From: Hydrogenobacter sp. T-8
GTDB taxonomy: Bacteria > Aquificota > Aquificia > Aquificales > Aquificaceae
Direction: 5' to 3'
DNA: 64,000 nucleotides
Assembly: GCF_011006175.1 (NCBI RefSeq)
Contig: NZ_CP048795.1
Coordinates: forward strand, 434,001 to 498,000
Each line of letters opens with the position of its first letter. The first letter of the stretch is position 1. The translations under genes were made by a program, and so were the position numbers. Shown here piece after piece: positions 24,314-32,593 of the stretch. The notes beneath the pieces are model-generated. The model searched no databases, had not been told where the DNA came from, and saw only the letters and a list, made by a program, of their open reading frames with translations.

Positions 24314-25083
24314 GTTTGGAATTGGAGCTTTTGGAGATATACGAGAAGAACTTGAAAGAGGGTTCTGATAAACTTGTAGAGGTCCAGCACAAGAAACCGC
24401 CTAAGTGTGGGCAGATAAGGGAACTCTGGAGCGTGCCCGTAGAGCGATTTCTAATATTGGAAGAAACAGGCGAGGGGTTGTATCTTACAGTTCCGATGAC
24501 CTCTTACCTACAGCTCTTACCAAACAATGCACCAATGTATGAGATTAAAGGGCGTGGTTTAAGACTGGGAGTTGTGCCGGTGTGGGACTATCTTAGACAA
24601 GAATTAATCACCACATATAGCCAAGTTATCGGAGTAATATCTCAGGATCAGTTGGAAAGGATAAAGAACTTCCTTAGAGAAAGCCAGAGTATTCCGTGGC
24701 ATACAAGGAGATTTATTAAACTCAATTCTAAGCGTTGGGCAAAGTGGACCATGTATTCACTGTTGGCTCAGGCGGAGCTTGCAGAAAGGGAAGAGGCGCA
24801 AGTTATAAGGCTTTCACCAGATACAGAAAAGGCTCTTGAAGAGATACGCACTTATGCTCTCGCAGCGGATAATAGATACTTCAAGGTAGGGAATTTCTTT
24901 GTGGTTTTGGAGGAGGGTTTGCTAAGGCTATACTTGCCTATAGAGTTTGTGGGTAAGGTTGTTAGGGTGCTTTTGGGTTCTGTGGTGGTCTTTGAGGGTG
25001 AGGTGGAGTCTCCAAGGTTGGAGATTCTTGGAAACTTCTTTGGAATAAACATTCCGGAGGAATTAAAGGTTGTGGAACTTTAG
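24310..25083 (+). CDS. calpT: CalpT-like MazF-fold anti-sigma protein
   Basis: The 257-residue protein has a MazF/PemK-like beta-barrel: KPPKCGQIRELWSVP begins the domain near residue 29, YLTVPMTSYLQLLP follows, and SQVIGVISQDQLERI closes it (about 100-115). In the characterised system CalpT is a MazF homologue that binds the sigma factor CalpS; activated CalpL cuts it and frees CalpS. The part from about 175 (LSPDTEKALEEIRTYALA and a beta-rich tail ending at 257) is additional. Gene order and ATGA coupling to the sigma part, plus a 14-bp overlap with the Lon-SAVED gene, support this identity. RNase activity cannot be judged from sequence. Confidence 0.75.
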   Translation: MSLELELLEIYEKNLKEGSDKLVEVQHKKPPKCGQIRELWSVPVERFLILEETGEGLYLTVPMTSYLQLLPNNAPMYEIKGRGLRLGVVPVWDYLRQELITTYSQVIGVISQDQLERIKNFLRESQSIPWHTRRFIKLNSKRWAKWTMYSLLAQAELAEREEAQVIRLSPDTEKALEEIRTYALAADNRYFKVGNFFVVLEEGLLRLYLPIEFVGKVVRVLLGSVVVFEGEVESPRLEILGNFFGINIPEELKVVEL

Positions 25084-26536
25084 CCTTTTCAAGGAAGAAG
25101 ACCTTATAGAGTTTCTCCATAGGGGAGACTTGGAAGAAGTCCTTGTAGACCTTATAAGGCAGTGGGATTATCTAAGCCCTGGGGTGCATTTTGCTCTGGT
25201 AAAGTATCTACGCCTTTCTGAAAGGTATTTTGATGAGGAAAAACTTGCCAAGGCTTTGGGTATAAAAAAGGCGGTTGCAAAGGCACTTTTGGAAAATCCC
25301 TATGTGGAGTTTGAGTTTCCTGCGGTATCTGAAAGGGATGGCAAGCTAATAAGGGGTCTGGCAATAAAGGATACACCAGAGGTCTTTTGCAACCTACCAG
25401 AAAAGAAAAGGTATATCACTCCAGTGGTGGAATATCTGCGTTCCAAAGGCTTTGTGTCTGGGTCTGTTAGTGTTATCTTTGACAGTGAGTTTGTGGGAAA
25501 CAGCTTTCAACTTTCTTTGACCTTGGCTTTGTGTATGGATGCGGAAAAGAAAAGGCTACCACCAAACCTCTGTTGGAGCGGTGGAGTTAGGAAGGATGGT
25601 AGCATAGTGAAGGTGGATTCTTTGGATAAAAAGTCTGAGGTGTGTGAAAGGTTCAACATGCACTTGGCTATGCCCTTTCATCTTCCTAAGGTGGATGACC
25701 TTTTGAATTGGCTAAGTGCAAATATTGTGGAAGTTCCTGTGGCGGTTTCCATTGACCACCTAAGGCTTGAGGAGTTCTTCCATAAGGAGGAAAACCTACT
25801 AAACTTAAAAAATATCCATCGCATAGACCCATCAAAACTTGTCATACAAACAGGTCAGCTAAGTGGTATCAGATGGCAGGAAACTGCAAAGAGGTTTTTT
25901 GGGCTCATAAGCGTTCTTGACTATACCCTCATAGGTAGGCTAAAAGCTCATATTGTGGTAAACGGACCTGCGAGCCTTTCCTTTGCCTTGGGAATTCTCT
26001 ACGGACACACAAGACCCTCTGTTTTCTATCATTACCATAGCAGTGAGAGAAAATACTTTCCCATTGACCTACAAAACACAAGGGAGATAAAGGAACACAC
26101 AAGGGACTACCAATTTGTGAAAAGTGAACTAAAAGAAGGTGGAGAAGACCTTGCGGTAGTCCTCTTTTTCTCCCACCACAATCCCACTGCGGACGTGGAG
26201 CATTTCTTAGAGAGCAAGGGCATTAAGGCAGACCTTTTGCTCCTTACCACAGAATCTTATAGGGGAAACCTTGAGCCGAGCACTTTCAAGAGGATAGCTC
26301 AAGAAATCTCCTCTGCGGTGCAAGAGGTAAAGGGTAAGAAAGCCTATAAGGCAATTCACTTTTTCTTTTCCTGCCCTGTCGCTTTGGCATATCTTTTTGG
26401 CGTAGCCTTTGGACACTACGACAAGGGATACATATACAACTACAGTAGCAAAGACATAACCTACGAGCAGGTGCTTGCCCTTGAGTTTCTGAGAAGTTTG
26501 CGAGAGGGAGGATACATTATAAATATGGGAGGGTAG
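25070..26536 (+). CDS. calpL: CalpL-like Lon protease fused to a SAVED domain
   Basis: The 488-residue protein has an N-terminal helical part (1-75), a Lon-type peptidase domain (about 80-235) and a C-terminal SAVED domain (about 265-485). The protease shows FVGNSFQLSLTLAL with putative nucleophile Ser145 and, about 43 residues on, SLDKKSEV with the general-base lysine (187 or 188), the Ser-Lys dyad spacing of Lon. The AAA+ ATPase of housekeeping Lon is absent. The SAVED part repeats a Rossmann-like pattern: HIVVNGPASLSFALGILYGH and HFFFSCPVALAYLFGVAFGH. Such a fusion is CalpL, which oligomerises on binding cA4 and cleaves CalpT. The TTG start has GGAGG 9 nt upstream. Confidence 0.87.
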   Translation: MWNFSLFKEEDLIEFLHRGDLEEVLVDLIRQWDYLSPGVHFALVKYLRLSERYFDEEKLAKALGIKKAVAKALLENPYVEFEFPAVSERDGKLIRGLAIKDTPEVFCNLPEKKRYITPVVEYLRSKGFVSGSVSVIFDSEFVGNSFQLSLTLALCMDAEKKRLPPNLCWSGGVRKDGSIVKVDSLDKKSEVCERFNMHLAMPFHLPKVDDLLNWLSANIVEVPVAVSIDHLRLEEFFHKEENLLNLKNIHRIDPSKLVIQTGQLSGIRWQETAKRFFGLISVLDYTLIGRLKAHIVVNGPASLSFALGILYGHTRPSVFYHYHSSERKYFPIDLQNTREIKEHTRDYQFVKSELKEGGEDLAVVLFFSHHNPTADVEHFLESKGIKADLLLLTTESYRGNLEPSTFKRIAQEISSAVQEVKGKKAYKAIHFFFSCPVALAYLFGVAFGHYDKGYIYNYSSKDITYEQVLALEFLRSLREGGYIINMGG

Positions 26537-26538
26537 CG

Positions 26539-26626
26539 ATGGAGTGGTTAGTTTTGGTTTTGGTGCTTGCCTTTCTTATAATGGAGGATTAAAAAATCCA
26601 ACGATGAAGCCTTTCCAAACTCTTAG
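26539..26626 (+). pseudogene. Truncated, frameshifted duplicate of the next gene's 5' end
   Basis: ATG at 26539 encodes MEWLVLVLVLAFLIMED then stop, only 17 codons. In a shifted frame the DNA continues RIKKSNDEAFPNS before TAG at 26624. The following gene starts MEWILLLLAVLFLLWKIKDANDEAF. The two DNA segments align, with a one-base phase change after the membrane helix. It is a decayed tandem copy lacking the Trp/Ser/Asp-rich tail. Confidence 0.7.
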
Positions 26627-26642
26627 AGATAGGAGGTGAGCT

Positions 26643-27065
26643 ATGGAATGGATACTTTTACTGCTGGCAGTCCTCTTTCTCCTCTGGAAGATAAAAGATG
26701 CCAACGACGAAGCCTTCTCTTCTAACGTGCACCCTGGAACTTCTAACCTCTCAGAGCAGTGGGAAGACATAAGCCCAGACCAAGCAAGCCCTTTACACTC
26801 CCACAGCCTTCTTGAAGATGAAAACAGGGGAATGTGGGACAGCCACTCATCCTTTGACTACAATACCACAAGAAGATGGGACAGCCACGATGACTGTGAT
26901 ATTTCCAGTGCCATGTGGGACCCATCATGCCCTATGTATCATGTCTTTAACGACCATTGGAACTCAAGCAACGACAGTTGGTGGAGCTCCTCCAATGACT
27001 GGGACAGCGGTAGCTCTTCCTGGAATAGCTGGGGTTCTTCCGGCTGGGAGTATCCCTCGGCATAG
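26643..27065 (+). CDS. Small membrane-anchored Trp/Ser/Asp-rich protein
   Basis: The 140-residue protein starts MEWILLLLAVLFLLWKIKDAN, a single N-terminal helix (3-15), probably an uncleaved anchor. The rest is low-complexity and rich in Trp, Ser, Asp, Asn and His, with repeats of the type WDSH and SSNDWDSGSSSWNSWG in the last third. AGGAGGT lies 5 nt before the ATG. I do not recognise the family. It lies about 100 bp after calpL in the same direction and directly before the tnpB element. It could be a membrane-acting effector, or an unrelated gene of a duplicated family; the decayed copy just upstream shows recent local turnover. Confidence 0.6.
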   Translation: MEWILLLLAVLFLLWKIKDANDEAFSSNVHPGTSNLSEQWEDISPDQASPLHSHSLLEDENRGMWDSHSSFDYNTTRRWDSHDDCDISSAMWDPSCPMYHVFNDHWNSSNDSWWSSSNDWDSGSSSWNSWGSSGWEYPSA

Positions 27066-27069
27066 ACAA

Positions 27070-28400
27070 ATATCCCTATTAGGGACACTTATCCACACCT
27101 CAGGTTTAGGGACTGACTGAAAGTATGGATTTCTTTCAATCAACAGGAGTAGCCTTACTCCAAAGACACTTATGCCGCTCATCAAACAGGTTTCGTGAGA
27201 ATAATTCTACCTGCTTGATAAGGGCTTGCTCCATACGACGTAAATGCAAGCTCCACTTAGCACGGCTAAGCAGGTTCCTGCTTGCGTTCACATCCGCATG
27301 AAGTCTTTTGCCACATAGCTTGCACTCAAACTCACTCCTTGTCCTTCTGTTGTCTTTGTCCACATATCCACAGTTGCTACATGCTTGTGAACTATAGGCA
27401 GGATTTATATACACTACCTCTATGCCATATTCCTCGCTTATGTCTCTTAACTTCCTCCTTATCTCCCCAAGCCCGAACCTTATAAGCACCCTCTTTACTG
27501 ATTTTGGAAAGTTGTTTATTACCCTTTGCAAAAATCCTCTAAGGTCTTCAAGCACAAGTCTTTGTGGCTTGTATAGGTATATCACCCTGTTTATTATCCT
27601 TCTGACTTCACTCTTCACATATCCACTTAGCTTGCTTTGAAGTCTTACATACCTCTTGCTTTCTGTTGGCTTTTTACCTGCTCTTTGCATCTCCCTCTGT
27701 ATCCTGTCTATTCTATCTGCATACTCTTTTACCCTGAGATAAAAGCCTCTACCAAAGAGGTCTCCTCTGTCTGAAACAAAAAGACACTCCATCCCAAAGT
27801 CAAGGGCTATATCTCCACTGAAAACTATGTCTTTTCTTTCTATCTCCTTCACAAGTCTTAATGTGCCATCCTCAGATATCTGAACCATGCTTGTTAGCTT
27901 TCCACCTCTTTCTTTGAAGTATTCATGAAGTCCTACAGGCAAGTATATGGGCTTTCTCCTTTCATGTGTAGATAGCCTTATCCATAGGTCAAAGGCTTTG
28001 GCTTTCTTTGGCTTTTCCAGTAAGGCACATTTACTGTCTAAAAGCATAGAAACACTTCTAAAACTTGGCTTTTTCCAGCTTTTGAGAATATGCTTGAAAA
28101 CCTTTTTGGCAAGCAGTCTTTCCTCTGTCTCTATCTCATACTCATACTTTTTTCTGTCTTTATCTATCCACAGGGCTTTTTGGAATAAGCCACTCCTTTC
28201 TGGAGTTGAGATAAAGGAGAACTCTTTTTGTCTTTTCAGGAAGTGTTGAGCTAAGGACTATCTCTTTGAACCTTTCTTGGAGATTGCCAATAAAACTTTC
28301 CAGTGTAGGGACTACCACATGGTATTGGATAGTGGACTTGAACCTTTCTGAGAGGGGGCAGTTTAAGTGTTTTTGGACTTGAATAGCCCTATACATAGGG
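27070..28400 (-). mobile_element. IS200/IS605-type element carrying only tnpB, with terminal hairpins
   Basis: A tnpB-like gene lies between two short palindromes with the same CCCTA/TAGGG stem: TCCCTA-T-TAGGGA (27073-27085) on the right-end side of tnpB and CCCTAT-AC-ATAGGG (28387-28400) at its 5' end. Subterminal hairpins are what IS200/IS605 transposases recognise. No tnpA is present, so the element is non-autonomous. Exact ends are not defined. Confidence 0.6.
27136..28396 (-). pseudogene. tnpB: TnpB-family RNA-guided nuclease, frameshifted
   Basis: The N-terminal 78 residues (from ATG 28396) end at 28160, while the following RuvC part continues in another frame to 27136. The frames join at a CCAAAAAGCC tract (about 28174-28183); removing one A gives a 419-residue TnpB. 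RuvC residues are present: ALDFGMECLF (Asp), LVLEDLRGF (Glu) and HADVNASRNL (Asp), with zinc finger CSNCGYVD and CKLCGKRL. TnpB cuts DNA with a guide RNA from the element's right end and helps keep the element in place. If the A5 run is an assembly error the gene may be intact. Confidence 0.85.
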
Positions 28401-28638
28401 AATATTATAGCTTTTGTGTCTTAAGCTTTTTGAGGATATACATTACCATTCTTGCACACAAATGTCAATATTTTCAAAAAACTAGTCGCTAAGACCAAAA
28501 AGCCCGTAGGTTGTAGAAGGAAGGGAGTATAGCTCTCTGAAGCTTACTTCTACTTTTTTTGTGGCTTTTCTTTCTACTGCAGGAAGCATTTTGTTCCCCT
28601 ATTATATAATATTCCTGCTTAAACTCAGGAGGTGCAAA

Positions 28639-29802
28639 ATGGTTGAATACGCTCAGAGAATAAAAGCTTTGCCTCCCTACCTTTTTGCTCAGATTGACCA
28701 GAAAAAGAGGGAAAAGCTCGCTCAGGGTGTAGATATTATAGACCTTGGAGTAGGAGACCCAGACATACCCACTCCTAAGCCTATAGTGGAAGCTATGCAA
28801 AGGGCTGTAGAAAAGCCAGAGCATCATAGATATCCTTCCTACGAAGGCATGCTTTCTTTCCGTCAAGCGGTAGCGGATTGGTATAAGAGACGCTTTGGGG
28901 TGGAGCTGGACCCCCAAAAGGAAGTGGTCGCCCTTATAGGTTCAAAGGAAGGCATAGCTCACTTTCCTTTAGCTTTTGTAAACCCTGGAGATGTGGTGCT
29001 GTGTCCAGACCCCGCTTATCCTGTATACAAGATAGGCACGCTTTTTGCAGGCGGTGAGCCTTATATTTTGCCACTTAAAGAAGAAAACGGCTTTCTTCCA
29101 GACTTTAAAAGTGTTCCAAAGGATGTGTTAAAGAGGGCAAAAATTATCTGGGTAAACTATCCTAACAACCCAACCTCTGCTACCGCAACTGAAAGCTTCT
29201 ACAAGGAGCTCATAGAGTGGGCAAGGGAGAATAACATAATTGTTGCTTCTGACCTTGCCTACTCGGAGATATACTTTGGCAATGAAAAACCCATGTCCAT
29301 CCTACAGATAGAGGGTGCAAAGGAGGTAGCCATAGAGTTTCATTCCTTTTCCAAGACCTTTAATATGACAGGCTGGCGTCTTGGTATGGCGGTGGGAAAC
29401 GAAAAACTTATTGCAGGTCTTGGAAAGGTAAAGACAAACGTGGACTCGGGACAGTTTCAGGCAATACAAGAGGCTGGTATCAAAGCTTTGAGCCTGCCAG
29501 AAGAAGAACTACAGAAAATAAGGAATACCTACAAGGAAAGAAGGTCTGCTATGGTAAAAGCCCTTGAGGAAGTGGGGCTAAGGGTCTATCCTTCTGATGC
29601 TACCTTTTACCTGTGGGTAAAGGTGCCTGAGGGCTATACCTCTGCGGAGTTTGTGTCAAGGCTTCTTGATGAGTGTGGAATTGTATGCACTCCTGGGAAT
29701 GGCTTTGGAGAGTATGGAGAAGGATACTTTAGGATTTCCCTCACTGTGCCTACTCAAAGACTTCTTGAGGCTGTGGAAAGGATAAAAGGGCTTAAGCTAT
29801 GA
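28639..29802 (+). CDS. dapL: LL-diaminopimelate aminotransferase
   Basis: A class I PLP aminotransferase of 387 residues. In the DapL route it converts tetrahydrodipicolinate to LL-diaminopimelate in one step for lysine and peptidoglycan. It shows DLGVGDPDIPTP, YPSYEGMLSFRQAV, WVNYPNNPTSATA and the PLP lysine in SFSKTFNMTGWRLG. The ATG at 28639 has AGGAGGT 5 nt upstream; a longer upstream frame from 28561 lacks family sequence. TATAAT at 28605-28610 may be the promoter -10. It overlaps the next gene by 4 bp. Confidence 0.87.
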   Translation: MVEYAQRIKALPPYLFAQIDQKKREKLAQGVDIIDLGVGDPDIPTPKPIVEAMQRAVEKPEHHRYPSYEGMLSFRQAVADWYKRRFGVELDPQKEVVALIGSKEGIAHFPLAFVNPGDVVLCPDPAYPVYKIGTLFAGGEPYILPLKEENGFLPDFKSVPKDVLKRAKIIWVNYPNNPTSATATESFYKELIEWARENNIIVASDLAYSEIYFGNEKPMSILQIEGAKEVAIEFHSFSKTFNMTGWRLGMAVGNEKLIAGLGKVKTNVDSGQFQAIQEAGIKALSLPEEELQKIRNTYKERRSAMVKALEEVGLRVYPSDATFYLWVKVPEGYTSAEFVSRLLDECGIVCTPGNGFGEYGEGYFRISLTVPTQRLLEAVERIKGLKL

Positions 29803-31304
29803 GGAAAAGGGAAGTATGGGCTTCTAAGATAGGTCTCATATTCGCCGCAGCGGGGAATGCTATAGGTCTTGGAAATCTCCTTAGGTTTCCATCTAAGGTA
29901 GCTCTCTACGGCGGTGGTGCCTTTATGGTTCCCTACTTTGTGGCTCTTTTCCTCCTCGGCATACCTTTGATGATACTGGAGTGGGTTATCGGTAGGTATG
30001 CGGGTTCAAAGGGGCATGGCTCTATGACTGGCATTATGGGTTCTCTTTTCCATCATGCCAACTGGGCGAGGGTGTTGGGTTCCATAGGTGTAGCAATACC
30101 CTTTCTCATAGTGTGCTACTACATATACATTGAGTCTTGGACGCTGGGTTTTGCAGTGCTTTCTCTTTTTGGACAACTGCCACATCCTGTGGATAGCACC
30201 GACCCCAAAACCGCCATGCAACCCTACGTGGACTTCTTTAAAGGCTACACAGAACCCTCATACTTGGCTATATTCTTTCTTACTATTACCCTTGCGGTTA
30301 ACTGGTATATACTCCAAAGGGGTGTGGTAAAGGGTATTGAGCTTACCGCAAAGGTAGGCATTCCCGCACTTTTACTCATGGGTATTTTCCTTGCCATAGT
30401 CTCTCTTTCCATAAGAGGTGGTAAAGGCTTAGAGGGTCTGCTTTTCATATACACTCCCGATTTTAGCAGGATATATGACCCTCAGGTTTGGCTTGAGGCA
30501 TCGGGGCAGATATTCTTTACCCTTTCTCTCGGAATGGGTGCTATTGCCACTTACGCCAGCTATGTAAAGGCAAGGGAAGATGTTCTAAAGGCTGGTCTTT
30601 GGACTGCAGGTCTTAATGAGTTTGTTGAGGTGGTCATAGGTGCCAGCATAGCAATCCCAGCGGCCTTTGCTATGTTCGGGGCTGTGGCGGTGCCAGAGCT
30701 CGCAAAGGAAGGCACCTTTAGGCTGGGCTTTATGTCTATGCCTGCGGTTCTTATGGCTCTGCCTTTGAGCTGGCTTTTGTCTGCGGTATGGTTTTTCCTG
30801 CTTTTTATCGCAGCACTAACATCAAGCCTTGCTCTCATACAACCTCTAATAGCACTCTTTGAAGATGAGATGAGATGGTCTCACAAAAAGGCGGTAAATG
30901 TCTCTATGCTTATGGTTTCCGCTGGTGCTTTTCTTTCTGCCTTTCTTCCTGGGTTTATAGATGAGGTGGACTTTTGGGCTGGAACCTTTATGCTTGTGTT
31001 CTTTGCCCTCATAGAGATAATAGTTTTTGTGTGGATATTTGGAGTTAATAGGTTTCATCACGAGCTCACAAGGGATGTTTTCATAAAAGTTCCCAAGTCC
31101 TTGGTATATTTCTTTGCCATAGTATCTTCCATATTTTTGGTAATACTCCTCTACCAGTGGGGGGTAGTGCAAGCACCCAAGGTGCTATCTCAGGGTGGTG
31201 TGGATGTAGTTATTGCACGAATGTTTATAATCTCCACCCTTGTCCTGTTCGCCTTTATTGCCATAGAAAGCAGAAGAAGATACCTTTCTGGACCGCATAT
31301 ATGA
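29799..31304 (+). CDS. Sodium-dependent transporter, NSS (neurotransmitter:sodium symporter) family
   Basis: The 501-residue inner-membrane protein has about eleven or twelve helices and the NSS opening KIGLIFAAAGNAIGLGNLLRFP, whose first helix unwinds to bind Na+ and substrate in LeuT. Bacterial members import amino acids. The Na1/Na2 site residues of TM1 (A, N and G in AAAGNAIGLGN) are kept. ATGA overlaps tie it to dapL before and the CBS protein behind, suggesting the three are co-expressed. Substrate cannot be read from the sequence. Confidence 0.9.
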   Translation: MRKREVWASKIGLIFAAAGNAIGLGNLLRFPSKVALYGGGAFMVPYFVALFLLGIPLMILEWVIGRYAGSKGHGSMTGIMGSLFHHANWARVLGSIGVAIPFLIVCYYIYIESWTLGFAVLSLFGQLPHPVDSTDPKTAMQPYVDFFKGYTEPSYLAIFFLTITLAVNWYILQRGVVKGIELTAKVGIPALLLMGIFLAIVSLSIRGGKGLEGLLFIYTPDFSRIYDPQVWLEASGQIFFTLSLGMGAIATYASYVKAREDVLKAGLWTAGLNEFVEVVIGASIAIPAAFAMFGAVAVPELAKEGTFRLGFMSMPAVLMALPLSWLLSAVWFFLLFIAALTSSLALIQPLIALFEDEMRWSHKKAVNVSMLMVSAGAFLSAFLPGFIDEVDFWAGTFMLVFFALIEIIVFVWIFGVNRFHHELTRDVFIKVPKSLVYFFAIVSSIFLVILLYQWGVVQAPKVLSQGGVDVVIARMFIISTLVLFAFIAIESRRRYLSGPHI

Positions 31305-32593
31305 AAGAGATCCAGCTTGCTCAACTTGCTACAGGTATTCCAAGGATAGAATACAATCTTGGTATAAGAGAGGCTTTAAAAGCCTTTGAAGAGTATGGTA
31401 TTTATGACTTCCTGGTTGTGGTAATGGATAACAGACCTATAGGCATAGTGAGCAAGCTCGACCTTATCAAGGCTCAACATAGAGAATACTTAACGGTGGG
31501 AGACCTTGCCCATCCTCTGATGAAGCTGAGGAATGCAACTCTAAAGCCAGAACACCTAACATCCCTTTTGGACTTTTTTAACACCTATAAATCACCTATC
31601 CTGCTTGTGGACAAGAAGGGTTCATACATGGGTATCCTTTTCTACCATGTGGTTCTATACCATGCAAGCCTTTTTAAAGAGGCTACAGTTCCCATGTTCC
31701 AGAAGATAAGGTCTCTTTTTGGTCAGGAGTATTACTTTTACTGCTTTTACATAAAGGGTCTGAGAGAGTTTGTGGAAGAATATGGGTCTTCAAAGGGTGA
31801 AAGCCTTCAAAGAGTCCTGTATGAAGATGTAAAAAACAGTATACAAGGAGATGTGAGCCTCTCTTACGAAGAGAATGAAGTCTATGCCCTTTCTAAGGTA
31901 AAGCTAAAAGAGGGAGAGATAATGGATCTATACAGAGAATTTCAGAGAGAATTTTCCTTGCTTTATGCGGATGCAAAACCTGTTTATCTCCTCGGTTATT
32001 GTATACCCATGAAGGATTTGAAAAATTTTGAGGATTTTTTCAGGCTAAGCTCAGAGTTAAAGAAGAGAATGGAAGATGTCCATGATGCATCTTGCTTTAT
32101 ATTTCACGAAGAAAAACCTTCAGTGGTTTTGTGTGAATATGAAAGGAGAGAGCTTATACATCACATAAGAAACAGAATAAAACAAGATTTTGAAAGTATA
32201 GTGGAAAGCCTAAAGAAGACAGACAGAGACCTCTGGGAGTTTGTTCTGTATGACTTCTTTAAGAAATATCCTTACTTTGAGCTTTTCTACATAATAGGAG
32301 AGAGCGGTCTTCAGGTTTCTAACAACGTGGTAAACCCAAGGCTCACCTACACGGTAAAGACCGGCAAAAAGGGGGCAGACAGGTCAGAAAAGGAATACTT
32401 TAAAAGGGCAGGTTACGAAGATGTATACATCTCCAACATATACATATCACAGGCAACCGACGACTTTTGCATAACCGTCTCAAAAAAGTTCAGCTATGGG
32501 GAAAAGAGCTATGTGCTTGCAGGGGACATAAACTACCGAGAGGTGCATAAATTGGTAAAGGGTTATGCGGAAGAGCTCAAGGCTGATAGGTAG
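31301..32593 (+). CDS. CBS-pair protein with degenerate GGDEF-like and Cache-like domains
   Basis: A 430-residue soluble protein in three parts. Residues 1-115 are two CBS motifs (YDFLVVVMDNRPIGIVSKLDL and ILLVDKKGSYMGILF), which usually bind adenine nucleotides. Residues 130-290 look like a GGDEF fold without the GGDEF motif (KGLREFVEEYGSSKGESLQRVL), so no diguanylate cyclase activity is expected. The C-terminal 130 residues (YFELFYIIGESGLQVSNNV, YISNIYISQATDDFCITVS) resemble a Cache/PAS-like sensor, unusual in a protein with no membrane segment. It is ATGA-coupled to the transporter and may control it; inference only. Confidence 0.7.
   Translation: MKEIQLAQLATGIPRIEYNLGIREALKAFEEYGIYDFLVVVMDNRPIGIVSKLDLIKAQHREYLTVGDLAHPLMKLRNATLKPEHLTSLLDFFNTYKSPILLVDKKGSYMGILFYHVVLYHASLFKEATVPMFQKIRSLFGQEYYFYCFYIKGLREFVEEYGSSKGESLQRVLYEDVKNSIQGDVSLSYEENEVYALSKVKLKEGEIMDLYREFQREFSLLYADAKPVYLLGYCIPMKDLKNFEDFFRLSSELKKRMEDVHDASCFIFHEEKPSVVLCEYERRELIHHIRNRIKQDFESIVESLKKTDRDLWEFVLYDFFKKYPYFELFYIIGESGLQVSNNVVNPRLTYTVKTGKKGADRSEKEYFKRAGYEDVYISNIYISQATDDFCITVSKKFSYGEKSYVLAGDINYREVHKLVKGYAEELKADR

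Noticed and set aside
24310-25083. MazF-like gene as a stand-alone toxin-antitoxin
   Set aside because: No antitoxin gene is next to it; the sigma and Lon-SAVED neighbours fit CalpT much better.
19798-28400. Prophage or integrated plasmid carrying the defence genes
   Set aside because: No integrase, phage structural genes, plasmid replication genes or attachment-site repeats were seen; only a tnpB element is present.
28489-28917. 142-codon minus-strand frame before dapL
   Set aside because: Overlaps the start of dapL on the other strand, no ribosome site, no family match.
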